DNA from: Ceratopteris richardii
Lineage: Eukaryota; Streptophyta; Polypodiopsida; Polypodiales; Pteridaceae
Direction of reading: 5' to 3'
Length of the DNA: 64,000 nt
Assembly (NCBI GenBank): GCA_020310875.1
Contig: CM035430.1
Coordinates: 101,314,931-101,378,930 of the forward strand
Under the pieces are notes generated by a model. It ran no database searches. It had not been told where the DNA came from and saw only the letters and a list, made by a program, of their open reading frames with translations. Position numbers and translations under genes: made by a program. How positions within the stretch are numbered: position 1 is the first letter of the stretch; each line of letters starts with the position of its first letter. Below are positions 32,215-42,899 of the stretch, in pieces.

Positions 32215-35200
32215 CGTCGGCCTTTAGCCGTTAGGTTTTTTCAAGCCTGTCGTGCCTACACTTTGTGGATGCACCTCACACTTGGATTGATTTGTGGATA
32301 CATGTGGCCTTCGGTTGGTCAAGGGTACCCCTTATTTCTCAATTTTTTGAGTAGTTTAGATCTTTATTTTTTGTTTGTGGCACAAGAACAACCCCTAACC
32401 CCCTTCTCTCTCTCACTCTCTCATATACACACTCCCACACATTCATTGTAGCACCCCTCCATCCTTGTCATTTCTAATGAGGGTGTCTAGCTTGGATTTG
32501 AAGGAAGGGTAGTTGTCTATCTGATCCCTCCCTCTTTTCAAGAAAAATCGAAAAAAGAAGTGCAAATACACATGAAACCTTTGTTGCTATTTCAAATATA
32601 TTATCGGATGCTCTTTACTCCATGATGAAGAACGTTAAATATGTTTTAACACTTTTTGGTATTTCAAAATTGAGCGTATAGGAGCGTTGTCGCTCTTCCT
32701 AATCATTTATTGCAAGGAGTGGCGTTCCGTCTTGTCAGAACTTGACGTGGAGGGGGAGTTACTTCATCTTCCCTCTCCTTAACATTTATTTCGCACGAGG
32801 GGGTTGGTAGGGAATTCACTTCTCTCCGTCCTCTCATCTCTATTCAATCTGCCGATAGTGCTTGTTGGGGGAACCTTTAATGTATTCCACTCTTGGCAGC
32901 ATAACTTGGTGGTGCCATTTCTCTGCGGGGTCGAGGCAGCTTGTCTCCCCCAGTGCGTCGGGCGCTGCAGAAGGCTGCACCATGGTTTCTCCCCCCACCT
33001 AGTGTTGTTGGGCTCCCTGTTCTTGTCTGGGTCGGGACTCGAGATGCTTGGCACTCCTCCTTCCTAATGGGCTTGCTTGGCTTGCGGTTGGTGTGCTTGT
33101 GCGGGTCGTGCAAGGTTTGCTCCCTGTCGCATTTCAACCTGTCCTGGGTTATGGCGGAGTTGTGCTCCTCAGGATTCGTCGGTTCTGGCCTATCATCCGT
33201 CTTCTTCTTCGTGGGCAGTTTTGTGTGGCCATGCCTGCACACCTTCCTTCTTGGCCCTTTTGGTGTCGGAATCACTTCCCCCCAACATGGCTCCATCCTT
33301 GCTTCGGCTAAGTCCTGCCATGATTGTGTCAGACGAAGGTGCCATTGTGCTCTCTCACGACTGCTGGGAGCTGAGTTTTCGGTCGAGGTTGGAGCGTTGA
33401 AGTTGAACTTTTTTCATACACTCTTACGACTTCAGGGTAAGCTTCGGCTTCATCATTTTTGTACCTACAACCGGTGGCCATGAAGTTGAGCACGGCTCTG
33501 CCTACCTTTCTTCCTCTATTTCTCACCTCTCGACTGAATGTGGCTTGTGTACAACACTAACTGCAACATTAGTCGTGCTGCCAAAAATTATGGTGCTTTG
33601 CCATCGTTGTATCTTGCAATAAGAGTTTCTTTACTTGCTAAGCTCTTTGTTGGGAGCCTGTCATTTCTACACTTCCATGGCGAAGGCGTTTGAATGATCA
33701 AGGTCTTGTTGTGTATCACATATTTGAGGGCAAGGTCCTCGTTCCCCATGTTTCTCTCGCTTTGGTGATAGAGATTTAGCCATGGCCGCTCTATCAGGCT
33801 TTGTGCTGAAGAATGGCAAGTTGGATTTCTTGGGCTTTCGCATTTTCCAGCCTCTGATGATGGGGTCAAGACAAATTGCTTCCTTTTTCTCTTTCTTGCT
33901 CATATCTCTCTATCAATATCTGCTTAAGCTTGCATGCTATCAAAGTGTCCCTCGTAACTCCACCCGGGAGTTGAGACATGCCCCCCATTTACCCTTTTGT
34001 ATTCACCCACCTCTCAAAGCTTCACCTCTTCGAGTGGTTTTGAGCTTAGCACGCTCCTATGATTGCGCCAAAGTTAGACCTTGGTTCCCTTTAATGTGCG
34101 CATATCTGGCAGAAAATAACTTCGAATCGCGATGCTGTGTGGAGGATTCTAAGTGGAGGTCTCTTGCCCTTTCAGTCAACAATGGGATTGGGCCCCAAGG
34201 ATGGATCTTGGATAGGTCAATTGATAATTAATCACTTTACGTTTGAACTGTTGGATGAAAGAATCTCTGAGGGTCACAAATGTATATCTTCGTATAAAAA
34301 GTACATGCTCTAACATTGTGTGCCATTTTGGATATGGCTTCTGCTTTCCTTGTCTTTACAGCTTGTCACAGCTTGCAAAACACTATACAATATGCATTCC
34401 TCACTCTATTTCGTTTTCAAATGATTTAAACGCTTGTGCTTGTTATAATCGGAAGTGACACTCATGTGCGATCAGTGTCCATCATGCCAAAATCATTTGC
34501 TTTGACACTAATATCTTGACACGACTTGTAGAGTGATTCTCTCAATAGGTTAATAAGGTTGCAGCGATGGTGTCCTAATGACTGTTGACGTGTTCTTAAG
34601 TGTCACTTTTGATTTCGAAAGGCTAAGCTTCTCTGACCCTCTAAACTCCAAACATATTTGCGCATTTCAGCTAAGCATAGCTACACAATCGACTACCGCA
34701 ATTTCATGATAACAAAAACACTAGTTGTGCTATGCTTCTGTTGATTTCTTGATGAGCAGTGAGGCTTGTTCGAATACCTACATTTAATCTTTATCCATGT
34801 GTGTGCATGGGCCGCATTGTTATGTCCTCTTACAGCTTTTTGGAGGCGCATTTTAATGATTTATTGATTCCTATGCATGCTTGATTTTTTGCACAGCTAC
34901 ATAGCTAGTGGTTTCTAACAATTGGATAGAGCTCGGTTTCCCTGACCTCCATGATAATCATGTAATAACTGTCAAAAGGAACATTTGCATGCTTTGTGGG
35001 AAGACATAAAGAATCAAAGCTTGGGTTTAGGATTTGTGTGATTGACTAACATCTTTAAGTGACATAACTGAAGTTATTGATGGCGGTTATTCTACTAGAG
35101 ATACACGGAAAAGTATTTTGCCTTGAGGAGATGTATGAAAGGATTTAGCACCCCACATTTAAAAGCATAGTAAGGAATAGGTCATCTTAGTAGAATCAAG

Positions 35201-37695
35201 TAGAAGTACTTGAGCTTGCTGTGTTTCCTGTTTTTTGCTAAAATTTCATTGGTTGTGTTAAAGAGTCCAGGGTTGTAGTGCGAAATATCTTGATTTTAGT
35301 ATGTGTACACTACTCAAACTTATTGTCCTATGATACTTAGACAGATTGAAGGCCGATCCTTACTCGAAAGAACGCGGTGGCATGAGGGTGTCTAACTACC
35401 TCGAGAGCTTGGTGCTTCTGAATGCCGCTAGGATGATGTTCTTTTTCTTACCAGTGCTTCAGATTGACGAAACATTATCATAATGAAAAGGGGGAATATG
35501 GCTATAACTTGCGGATCTTGTTGCTTTCATATGCTAAGAATTTTTTCTAATTTAGGTTCGGGTATTGAGTTTGTGTTTGCCTATGTTTGTTGGAGTTTGT
35601 GAATTCCCTTCACAAAGATTATGTCCCAAACACTTCACCGAAACCTGTGACTAAAACTTGTTTTGACATTTGAGCGTTTCGCTGAAGGATGATGTCCACA
35701 TTTCCTCACCAAGAGAGAAATTAAACACTTGAATGCTTTAAATACCCAACATTGGGGTGGTGTTCTATGTGGTCTTCCACTCTAATAGGGTCATGTCCAT
35801 AATGTTTGTGGGATGGCTAGGTGTTTAAAACTTAGGCTTGGTAAGTTAATCTGTCTAGGCCCCACCCCAACAATGAAGTTTCCCTCCATTTCCTTGCCCA
35901 GTGAAGCATCAAATATTCGGGTTGAACTGATAGAGAGGGGGGGGGGGATTTTGAGGAGGTAGCACTTAGATTGTTGTAGACCTTGGAGTTTACATACACA
36001 ACTTTTTGCAGGTATTAGGACCTTCACCTGTGAACAATCTGATGATGTTTTCTCTTTTGATAAGTTATGTTGTTGTTGCTACATACACTCTGAGGCTTAC
36101 TGTTTTTATCTTAAGACAAATCCACAGTTGTACACACTATGATTGATTCCACTATTTCCTCGCTAATGCACCTAGAAAAATTTATGAGGAAATTTTAAAT
36201 TCTTGTGCACCAAGATCTAGATATATCGCAGGTCTGACTTTCAGGTGACAGATCACACAAGAGCTCTATGCATTTGACAGATGTGCCTGCTACTAGGGAA
36301 TGCGGTCGAGAAGTATGGAGTGTTGCTTTGAGTAATCTAAGGGATATAGGCTTCAGACAAACAAAAGGATTCGGAGTCTGCAGCACAAATTGACAAAAGC
36401 AATTGTTCTTTTAAATGTTCCTAACTTTTAGGGAAAGGAGCCTGGTATATCTGTGTTTTATAAATGAGTATAGCTCTCCACTATTTTGTTTTCAGGTGAA
36501 TTGTTGATGAAATGAGGTCTGAGTAATTGTTTTTTGCTAGAGAAGTAACTCCCCGGTTTTACAATGCTCATTTAAGACATGGTTCACATAAAGCATAAGA
36601 CATGGCTCGATAAATCCTATAAATATGTTATATTGTGCTTTCAGCTGTGCCTGCTGCTAGGGTGTCTTTAGTGAATGTGTATGTGGGAGGTGTTTGACTA
36701 CCCACAAGGGAGGATATCCCTGTGGCAAATGATTTTCATAACTTTTTCAGAACATTAGAACCTCCTAGGGGAACATCCTTGTGGCTAGGGTACCAACTAC
36801 GGCCCTTGTTTTTGTGTTATTCATGTGTTTTCGGGCATAATTATCTCTATTAGATTGCTCCTCTTCCCATAACTGTCTAATCACATTCTAGCACACACTA
36901 TAACTTTTTCAACTTGTATGTGCATTTGAACAAAAACAAGCAATAGCGACCCTTGCACTTTCCTAATAGAAACAAACAACTGCTATCTCATGCTTTCCAA
37001 AAGCATTGTCATGCATACTCTGTTTGATAACACAACATAAACGATTCTAGCATGCTTGATTTGTGAGATATGAGGAACTATGTAGATATTGTTGTGTATG
37101 GGCTCCTTGGAGCCAATTTTTCCCACCAATTCTCATGGTTTGTAGGAATATGAAGATCTTCAAACCAAACCATGATTAATTTTTGGTTATTGCCTTTGGG
37201 CTTGGCATCCAAAGTCTAGCACTCTCGCTATAACGGATATGCATACCATGGCAGGATAGATTTTTATGATGCTCCTCGAAGTGGAAACTAAATTTGAAAT
37301 AAATGTTACTCTCATTATTAGATGCAGTCTACTTGCTCTTTTGTATGTTATTTCAGGTTTGGGAGCTTCTGGTGAAGGTATTTCCAGCCTTACAAAAGAC
37401 TGCATAGTGGGAGGAATGTTGGGTTGACTGCCCCCCAAGGGGATTGTGTCGCCCAGCTATAAAGATCGAAGATCTGCAGATTGAAAGATGGGACTGAGGG
37501 CTTGCAGTATTGCAGATCTGAAAGATTGAAGACTGGTGTGTTGCAGGTTCGAAGATCAATGAAGAGTATGGAGACCTGAAGACTGTAAACTGCAGAATGG
37601 AAGATTTGCAGACCTGGAGCTTCTCAGAATTGAAGACTCAAGCTTGAACCAGTCCAGCAATGTATGCTTCTCATTTCTCAGCTTTGTCAAGGACG
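32215..37695 (+). other. LARD internal domain, no recognisable coding sequence
   Basis: 5.5 kb with only scattered frames. 32780-33480 is relatively GC-rich and open on both strands (180 codons plus at 32941-33483, 139 codons minus at 32877-33296), and 33782-34231 has 149 plus codons. None shows a domain I recognise. An 11-G run lies at 35937-35947. Purine-rich degenerate repeats of the type gaagat(c/t)tgcaga fill about 37465-37640. Its role may be only packaging and spacing. Confidence 0.7.
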
Positions 37696-37717
37696 ACAAA
37701 GTCTAGGAGGAGGAGGG
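37696..37717 (+). other. LARD polypurine tract
   Basis: The sequence gacaaagtctaggaggagga plus gg immediately precedes the 3' LTR. Confidence 0.8.
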
Positions 37718-38337
37718 TGTTGTTATAAGGGTTGCTCATAATTTTTCTCATGCTATGGCATCCTTGAGCCTTCATAAAAATACCTTCTTTTTGTAATTAG
37801 GAGATGTCCATATGAACACTCTCCTAAAACCCCTTTTTGATATTTCCTTTAGTCTAAAGTATTGAAGCCTTCTCCATAAAGTAGCCTTTTTTGCACAAAT
37901 TCAAAAACCCACGTACAAAACTCCCCACGCGCTCTCTCTCTCTCTCTAGGTGGTTACTTTTTGAATTCCCAAAATCACATGAAGATCCTCTTTTTGATTT
38001 AGCACATGTGGTCTTTTGACCACATGTTTTATTCACATATGCCTCTCTTCTTCTCTATATAAAGAAGAGCCTCATTTGTAAAAGGGGTCCCTTGCCCTCC
38101 ATGCTAATGGAAAGAAGGTTCATTTGGCTTCCACATTTCTCCTTGTGTGCTAGGCGTTGATCCATGTGTGTGGGTTTGGCACTTGGAGTTGTCTTGTGTG
38201 TGAGCATTGCCTCCCTTGCTCCCTTTGACATTGGCCATGGTGCCATTGTTTGTGGACGTGGGTGTGTGTGCGTTGCTTACACTTCTTGCAACTCCTCTTG
38301 GAAGAGCCTCTCACTTCCATGTGAGGCGGTTAGGGTC
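37718..38337 (+). repeat. LARD 3' LTR, 3' end truncated
   Basis: Matches 31556-32170 up to ggcggttagggtc, then passes directly into copia cagagtgcattggc. The final tgttgttccccttttctcaa plus ca of the LTR is absent. Confidence 0.9.
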
Positions 38338-38862
38338 AGAGTGCATTGGCAGTTGCGAGGAACCCTGTGTTCCATGCTCGCACTAAGCACATTGAGGTGC
38401 ATTATCATTATGTCAGGGAGAGGTTCTCTGCTGGGGAGATCAGCTTGGCATATGTGCCCACGCAGTAGAACATTGCAGACCTTTTCACGAGGGCTCTGCC
38501 TAGGGAGAAGTTTGAAGCTTTCCGCAAAGCTTTGGGCTTACTTCCTTTCGTGGAGTGATTTCCACATAGCTTGGCACTTCCTTATACATGAGTGCTAGCT
38601 CCTTGTTCACCGCATCACTCCCAGGGGGGATTTGTTGATATATTTAGGTAGTGATGTGTGTGAACACTCTAGGACAGTCGGGGAACTTTTTTCCCTCTTT
38701 ACGAGGTTTTTTTCCCTCGGCTTGTATATACGCCTATTGCCCTAATGGGCTACTTATCTTTTTACATTCTCTAGTAATATATTTAGTCTTGTGTGTTGTG
38801 CTCCAAGCTTATTCTTCTTCCTTGTGATGTTCGCGTGCTTCCGCAGACGTCTAACTCCAACA
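38338..38862 (+). mobile_element. Copia-3, 3' part: RNase H end, polypurine tract and 3' LTR
   Basis: Resumes RNase H at the codons for SQSAL. It continues through HARTKHIEVHYHYVRERF, a TAG in PTQ-NIADLF (again from CAG), and ends LLPFVE at about 38558. A tract ccagggggga precedes the 3' LTR (38633-38862), which is followed by the TSD agaag. Together with 27798-31555 it makes one copia copy. Confidence 0.93.
38633..38862 (+). repeat. Copia-3 3' LTR
   Basis: 230 bp with 14 differences from 27798-28027. Confidence 0.95.
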
Positions 38863-38867
38863 AGAAG

Positions 38868-39792
38868 ATCTGATACAAAAGATTAGCACATTAGTATGGA
38901 AATTAATCATGATCCCATTAAAGTGAGACCGCAATCCCTTTCCATAATCGATGTGTAACCCGTGTAGCCGAGTGTTGTGAGGTGGTTTATGGAATGATCT
39001 TTTGCAAAACTAATGCAGGTCTCTAGACACCTACATGCTTTTGATGGTGCTTACATTGCTTGATGAGATGTTATTACAAGTGATGTGTAGATGAGATTAT
39101 ACAAAGTTCAGTTGTGATGGAATTATTACAAGGGAGTTGGTTATTCGGGATGGGAGTAATGTTAGACAACGGTTCATGGGGAGACATCTAGATACGTTTC
39201 GGTATCCATTTCCTAAGAGTTGTTGAGCGGGTGGTATGTTTCTGCTGAGGGACAAAAGGTGATATTGGACGTGGTGGTATTGAGGGGTGAAAAGATTTCT
39301 GAGGGGTATATATTACATGGCTTGAGTGTTGAGCTATAATACATTGTTTGGGTACCCATATATGCGTGGGTGTGGGTCAATTCGTAAGGTACTTCTTGGC
39401 GATCCAAATCTGTTGATTTTTCGTAATTGTAGAAGAAGGTCGAGGAGATGTTGACTATTGACTCTGCTTTTGCCTTAACTTCTTCTTATCATTGTTTGCA
39501 TTGTTGAAATCTATTGGTGCTCTCTCTCCTTTCGGCACCCATATTTGTCTCATGTTGTTTGCTCTGTGATGCTGATATTGTTGCTTTCTTTCTTATGCCA
39601 TCTGATATGGTCATCGGTCTAGGTTCCTCCGTTGTGGTGACTCCTTTGTGGTTGAGGTTGAGAGGTCAGATGGACACTCTGCTTTGGAAAAGAAGGGAGG
39701 TCCAACACTTGCGAAACCTACCCATTAGGAAGTCCTTCATTTTGTACCTTTGATCTAGGCCAGTCTGCAATAAGTGTGGAAGGATGGGCACT
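38868..39792. other. Non-coding stretch between ORF-X start and orphan retropepsin
   Basis: Before copia-3 inserted, this DNA was continuous with 27797, directly upstream of the ORF-X start. No frame of note is present. atctgatacaaaag at 38868-38881 faintly resembles an inverted initiator Met primer site (9 of 11), but no LTR edge is seen beside it. Confidence 0.5.
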
Positions 39793-40584
39793 TTAGGGTG
39801 TTGCGCCCATTTGGCTGCTGATGAAGTCCACTTGACCATTGATGCAACCCACCTGACCGCTAATGGTCCCCATTAGTCCCATTGATTGGGTGGTGACCCC
39901 TTCTAGTTTGCAGGAAGACCAGGGGAAAATCTGCTGACGTTCTTCTGAATGGCAATTGTCCATCGCCAAACCCACAGGAGTTGGGGTAGACGTATCATGA
40001 CTTATCTGGCCAAACATCTTCGGGTCCTCCATCGCATGCATTTTATATGGTCTAGGGTTACATACTTCACGCGGAGTGTTGTTAGGGAAGTCAAGCAGTA
40101 TCACTCGCTGTTGATATAAGGTTCCAATTTGCAAGGAGCCTTGTCTAAGTTTTAGGTCCACTGAGTGATCGTATAGCCAATCTTGGCCAAGGATTAGGGG
40201 TTCTATCAGGTCATCGTCATGGCACACTAGTAGCTTAGCTATCATGGTCACATCGCGTATGAGGATAGGAAGGTCCACCTCACCCATGCAAAGGGTTTCC
40301 ATGCCTCCTAGCCCTATGAGGTATGCCTCGACTGGCCGCATTTCTATTCCTAAGTCCTTATAGTGGGACCATCTAATCGCACTAGTCGTAGCACCTGAGT
40401 CAATTAAAGCCCTGAGCTCATGGCAGGGGGTGTTGTGCTCTAGCCTGACTATAATGAATGGTCTCCTATCCACTATGCGAGGATGAGTGGTTGACTTTAC
40501 TTGACACATGGCCATGGGATATCTGGGTGTTGTTTCCAGATGCTTATAATGTTCTCTCCCTAGTCCTTGTCTTCTTAACTTCAT
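39793..40584 (-). pseudogene. Orphan retropepsin-like protein fragment
   Basis: 263 codons, open without stops. RALIDSGATTSAIRW is a canonical retropepsin active site (Asp-Ser-Gly-Ala). A flap-like segment with GLGGMETL and the closing motif PLILGQDWLYDH (hydrophobic-Leu-Gly-x-Asp-Trp) follow. The C-terminal 80 residues carry Gly/Gln/Met/Ile repeats (SGQVGCINGQ) with no known domain. Upstream, another frame encodes Lys/Glu-rich sequence (IRVEAQAEAIERISA), so the start at 40584 may be secondary to a frameshift. No RT follows. It lies about 100 bases downstream of the gypsy B2 integrase on the same strand, yet B2 has its own protease. It could be a fragment of another element or an accessory frame. 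Confidence 0.7.
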
Positions 40585-40682
40585 GCGCTAATGCGTTCTA
40601 TAGCTTCTGCCTGAGCTTCAACTCGTATTCTTTTTTCCTCCTCCTTACGCTTCTTTCCCAACGTGAGTCAACTAAGCATATC

Positions 40683-41960
40683 CTAAGTAAGAGGTTCCTG
40701 ATATAGCTTGACTCTACAACCACTAATGTAATTAGGCGTTATGTCTCCTTCTAGGGTGGCTAATTGTACTGCCCCACTTGTCGAGAGTATGTTAATGATC
40801 ATAGGTCCATAACCTCGCTTTTCTAATTTCCGTGCGTGTTGTTTTAACATATATATTAGGACTAAATCTCCTTCTTTTAAGCCTTTATCTTTAACATGTG
40901 CATCGAAATAGGATTTTTGTCGTTTCTTCGCTGCGTATATACCTGCTGCTGCTTTCAGTCTGGTTTCTCCTAATCGTTCCAAGTCCATTATTCTTGATGA
41001 TAAATCATGGCCGGTCCACTGATGTTCTTGTGCAACCTTAAGGCTCGGTATCAAGAAGTCCAAAGGAAGTACAACATTCTGACCAAAAACCATCTGAAAG
41101 GGAATTGCATTGAGTACGGTCTTGTAGGCCACCCAATATGCCCAAACAGTGTGGTGTAACTGTTTATCCTAATCTGAATGTTTGTTGTTCACAAGTTTCA
41201 TCAGTACGTTACAAAGGATCTTGTTAGTGCTTTCGGCTTGACCATTGGCCTGAGGATGATATGGTGCGGATTTCTTGTGAATCACCATAAAATCCTGTAA
41301 CAAATATTCAATGACTTGGTTTAGAAAGTGAGTTCCTCGATCGCTCACTAACTCTATAGGCAGTCCATATCTTGTAAAGACATTTTCAAATAAGAATTTT
41401 GCAGTCGTGTGTGCATCATTCTTTTTTGTGGCCTTGGCCTCTACCCATTTGGTAAGATAATCCATGGTAACTATGATGTATTCGGCATGAGTACCTTTTG
41501 TAGGGGGGTTAATGGGTCCTACAAAGTCTATACCCCACTTAGAAAATGCACGTCCTCCCATCATGGGTTTCAAAGGCATTTCATCTCTGCGAGTAGGAAA
41601 TTGAGTTCTTTGGCACACATCACATCTCTTAACATAGGTGTGTGCATCCATGTGAAGAGTGGGCCACCATAATCCTGCAAAGAGGATGTCTTTGATGATC
41701 CTATTAGGGCCAAAATGATCTCTTGCAACACCTTGGTGTGCAGTCTCTAGCACGCTCGAATAATCGCTTTCATGAACACATTGTCTTAAGTATCCATCTC
41801 GTCCTCATTTGTATAGATTGTCACCAATAAGTGAATAGTCTTGAGCTTCCTACTCTAGATTGCGTTGTCGTGCTAAAGTCATCCCTTGAGCGAATGTTTT
41901 CGTCCTCAAGTACATCACTAAGGGGTTCACTCCATTCTGGTGTGAGAGACACATGATATA
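40683..41960 (-). pseudogene. Gypsy B2 integrase with second zinc module
   Basis: The module contains AHQGVARDHFG (His pair), WWPTLHMDAHTY and CDVCQR (41612-41628). The core reads GIDFVGPINPP (Asp), LVSDRGTHFLN (Asp) and NGQAESTNKIL (Glu), so all three catalytic residues remain, unlike B1. A TAG near 41166-41168 follows NNKHSD, likely from a Trp codon. Then the frame continues VLNAIPFQMVFGQNVVLP to KAAAGIYAAKKRQKSYFDAH and ends YQEPLT at 40683. The C-terminal region lacks a chromodomain, in keeping with the non-chromodomain gypsy branch. Confidence 0.9.
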
Positions 41961-42794
41961 ATGTAGCATGTTCTACTGGTGGTCTTTCACAACAAACAGG
42001 GAATTCTTTACACAGCTTGTAGACATTTGCTTCCATCAAAGGCCAATATAATCCTAGTCTATGCAGAGTCTGCAACGTATGATGTTTTGAATGATGTTGC
42101 TTTAATGCACCGACATGTGCTAATTGCAACCAATTCGCATGTTCTGATTCATCTACACAACAAGCAAGAATCTTTTCATTATCCTGTTTATATATACTTC
42201 CTGCTATTATTTGATATCTTTGTGATTTTGTAATCTCCCTTCCTTGATCCTAATCCTAGGATTCTTGGGTCCATATGTGAGAATAGGGACTATAGGCTTA
42301 GCCCATTCTGGTACTATCTCTAGGTTAAAAAGATATGCATCTGGTAATTCATCCACTATTCCTTGAGGAGCTTCTCCTGTGGTTAATCTTGAGAGGTGTT
42401 CAGCTCCGAGGTGCATCTTTCCCTTCCTGACTGGTACTTCAAAGTCGTACTCCATGAGTAATAAAAGCTAACGTATCAGTTGTCCTGTGTTACAAGGCTT
42501 ATTGACTAAGTACAATAACGCTTGATGATCCGTGAAGAATTTGAACTTGTTTGCCAACAAATAATGCTTGAATTTTTTCACTGCGTAGATCATTCCTACT
42601 CCCTCTCGTTTTGTAGTGGTATAATTTCTCTCTGCTACATTCAATTGTCTGCTTGTGTAAGCTCTGGGGAGATCTATATTACCTTCATTTGTGGGTTGTG
42701 CTAACACACATCCTATGGCATAGTTGGATGCATCCACATGTTCATGGAATGGCTTAGTCCAGTTTGGGGTTGTTAATATTGGTGTTGAGCACAA
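41960..42794 (-). pseudogene. Gypsy B2 RNase H and first zinc-binding module
   Basis: RNase H shows VDASNYAIGCVL (Asp), KREGVGMIYAVKK (Glu), FFTDHQALLYLV (Asp) and a final GAEHLSRL where B1 has the catalytic Asp. A TAG at 42468-42470 replaces TGG of B1 (1798-1800). Then a linker with EWAKPI (42295-42308) precedes a first H2C2-like module: AHVGALKQHHSKHHT, YWPLM and EFPVCC (41985-42000). The expected first Cys of CPVC is Phe. The second linker-plus-module at 41612-41940 repeats this layout with nearly the same length. A frameshift occurs near 42235. Confidence 0.82.
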
Positions 42795-42899
42795 ACGTCA
42801 TTGAAGTTCATTGAATGAATTCTCACACTCATATGTCCATTCAAACTTGGTCAAAAGAGAGTACAATGGCTTGGCTATGATTGCATACATGTGTATGAA

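Larger units (their letters stand above)
31556..38337 (+). mobile_element. LARD-like LTR retrotransposon without pol, tRNA-Asp primer site
   Basis: Two long direct repeats (31556-32193 and 37718-38337) flank about 5.5 kb with no gag or pol similarity in any frame. LTR ends are TGTTG...CAACA. A primer site for tRNA-Asp follows the first, and a purine tract precedes the second. The LTRs differ at about 7 of 616 aligned positions plus a 4-base CT-repeat indel, so the insertion is young. The last 22 or so bases of the 3' LTR, the right TSD and about 15 bases of copia are missing. Proteins must have come from another element. Confidence 0.9.

Noticed and set aside
32941..33483. 180-codon plus-strand frame in the LARD as a protein gene
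   Set aside because: It overlaps an equally open antisense frame, has no recognisable motif and no conserved start context. It is treated as a compositional effect of the GC-rich island.
35937..35947. 11-G run as a G-quadruplex element
   Set aside because: It is a single run without flanking G tracts. Length may also be a sequencing artefact.
38868..38881. Inverted initiator Met primer site upstream of ORF-X (making ORF-X a gag)
   Set aside because: Only 9 of 11 positions match and no TG...CA LTR edge or second LTR is adjacent.
39760..39800. Plus-strand zinc knuckle (tgcaataagtgtggaaggatgg)
   Set aside because: Only CxxC plus GRMG can be read. No His/Cys follow in frame, and the surrounding plus frame does not resemble gag.
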